Below are positions 5,069-5,788 of a stretch of DNA of 5,788 bases, in pieces; position 1 is the first letter of the stretch; each line of letters opens with the position of its first letter. This DNA is from Chloroflexota bacterium. GTDB lineage: Bacteria > Chloroflexota > Dehalococcoidia > Plut-88900. Under the pieces are notes generated by a model. It ran no database searches, was not told where the DNA came from, and was given only the letters and a program-made list of their open reading frames with translations. Position numbers and translations under genes: made by a program. The stretch is from the NCBI GenBank assembly GCA_022572865.1, contig JACZVB010000114.1, forward strand, positions 1-5,788. The letters run 5' to 3'.

Positions 5069-5788
5069 CTAAGTCAGTAAGGGCACTACCTTCTCTACGA
5101 ACAGCTCCATCTGCATCATAGCGTAGTCTATGGAGACCGCACCGTGATACTGGAAGTCCATCAGAAAATGGGCTACTCCGGCCCGCTGATAGTCTATGAT
5201 CCTCTGGGCGCACCGCTCTGGCGGCCCGATGATTGCCACCTTTTCTGGCTCAATGTGTGGCTCGTCGAAGAAGTTTACGGCCCTCTTTAGTCTGGCGAGA
5301 GTCTCTTCCGAAGGCCGTTCCTCGCCCTCCAGAATATCGATGTTTACGTTGAGGCACAGCTGTGTGTCCGTCCCTACGCCAGAGGCCGCCTCTCTGAGCC
5401 GGGGGACATAGGTGTCTCTGATCTCCTCCACCGTCAGGTTTCCGGGCACCAGGTATCTCCCGTATCTGGCGGCCCTGGCCACCGATGGGAGAAACCCTCC
5501 GACCCAGATTGGCGGATACGGTTTCTGGACGGGCTTGGGGGCCAACTCGACCTCCTTCAACTGGTAAAAACGACCGCTATAGGTGACCCTATCTTCGGTC
5601 CAGAGGCGGGTGACCACCTCCAACTGCTCGTCGAACATGGGCCCCCGGTGTCGCCGCTCAATGCCCGCGGCCTCGAAGTCCGGCCGGTTGCGGTCGTCCA
5701 CCTTCAGGAAGAGCGTGTCGCCGGCGATCAGCGCGATCATCACGCCGCGGCTGAACAGGCCATGGCCGCCGAACATCCGCCGCGGCGC
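5069..5788 (-). CDS. Chimeric ORF: TfoX N-terminal core joined to C-terminal half of a luciferase-like flavin oxidoreductase (open at right edge)
   Basis: The reading frame is open to the window edge, so the start lies outside; an internal ATG is at 5776. Numbering from that ATG, residues about 41-235 are the C-terminal half of an LLM-class (bacterial luciferase/F420-type) oxidoreductase: MFDEQLEVVTRLWTEDRVTY (47-66), SGRFYQLKEVELAPKPVQKPYPPIWVGG (67-94), and IIGPPERCAQRIIDYQRAGV (182-201) with a normal C-terminal helix. Residues upstream to about 38 read (RR)MFGGHGLF, MIALIAGDTLFLKVDD and RPDFEAAG, which is the core of a TfoX N-terminal domain, not the first strands of an LLM barrel. The LLM part lacks its N-terminal barrel half and the TfoX part lacks its C-terminal half, so neither domain is complete at the join (about 5663-5677). 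This is best read as an assembly or recombination chimera. The LLM gene itself is probably an ordinary neighbour on the same strand, 107 nt upstream of hisZ. Confidence 0.8.
   Translation of the reverse strand, partial: APRRMFGGHGLFSRGVMIALIAGDTLFLKVDDRNRPDFEAAGIERRHRGPMFDEQLEVVTRLWTEDRVTYSGRFYQLKEVELAPKPVQKPYPPIWVGGFLPSVARAARYGRYLVPGNLTVEEIRDTYVPRLREAASGVGTDTQLCLNVNIDILEGEERPSEETLARLKRAVNFFDEPHIEPEKVAIIGPPERCAQRIIDYQRAGVAHFLMDFQYHGAVSIDYAMMQMELFVEKVVPLLT

Noticed and set aside
4974..5213. Minus-strand ORF of 79 codons spanning the end of the oxidoreductase and the intergenic gap
   Set aside because: It mostly overlaps the oxidoreductase C-terminus in another frame, its sequence is not protein-like, and it would run through the promoter.

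Overview
The window holds a compact, single-direction cluster read entirely on the minus strand. It is the upstream part of a histidine biosynthesis operon, preceded by the 3' part of a flavin-dependent oxidoreductase gene. In transcription order (right to left): a luciferase-like monooxygenase-type gene running off the right edge (5788-5069), a 107-nt intergenic region with a good promoter candidate, a hisZ/HisRS-like gene (4961-3480), hisG (3502-2483), a gene for a PF00882-like metal-binding protein (2479-1727), hisD (1730-399, TTG start), and the 5' part of hisC (381-1), which runs off the left edge.

The operon is very tightly packed. hisZ and hisG overlap by 23 nt, hisG and the PF00882-like gene are 3 nt apart, that gene and hisD overlap by 4 nt through a TTGA junction, and hisD and hisC are 17 nt apart. 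HisG makes phosphoribosyl-ATP from ATP and PRPP, HisZ would be its regulatory partner, HisC aminates imidazole-acetol phosphate, and HisD oxidises histidinol to histidine. The PF00882-like gene is not a standard his gene, yet it sits inside the translationally coupled block.

The organism is a bacterium of moderately high GC that uses AGG arginine and ATA isoleucine codons freely. The gene style (MLRLALPS-type HisG, HisRS-like HisZ, tight packing) is compatible with an uncultivated Chloroflexota/Dehalococcoidia-like lineage. That is an impression, not a demonstrated placement.

Three things stand out. First, the right-edge ORF is a chimera of a TfoX N-terminal domain core and the C-terminal half of a luciferase-like oxidoreductase, joined at a shared FEAAG segment with higher GC on the TfoX side; an assembly or recombination junction is likely. 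Second, a HisZ-like protein that keeps an anticodon-binding-like tail is paired with a long-form HisG that has its own regulatory domain. Third, a putative metal-dependent phosphoesterase is embedded between hisG and hisD. I see no CRISPR array, tRNA, rRNA, insertion sequence or clear terminator, and no gene-free stretch above about 110 nt.
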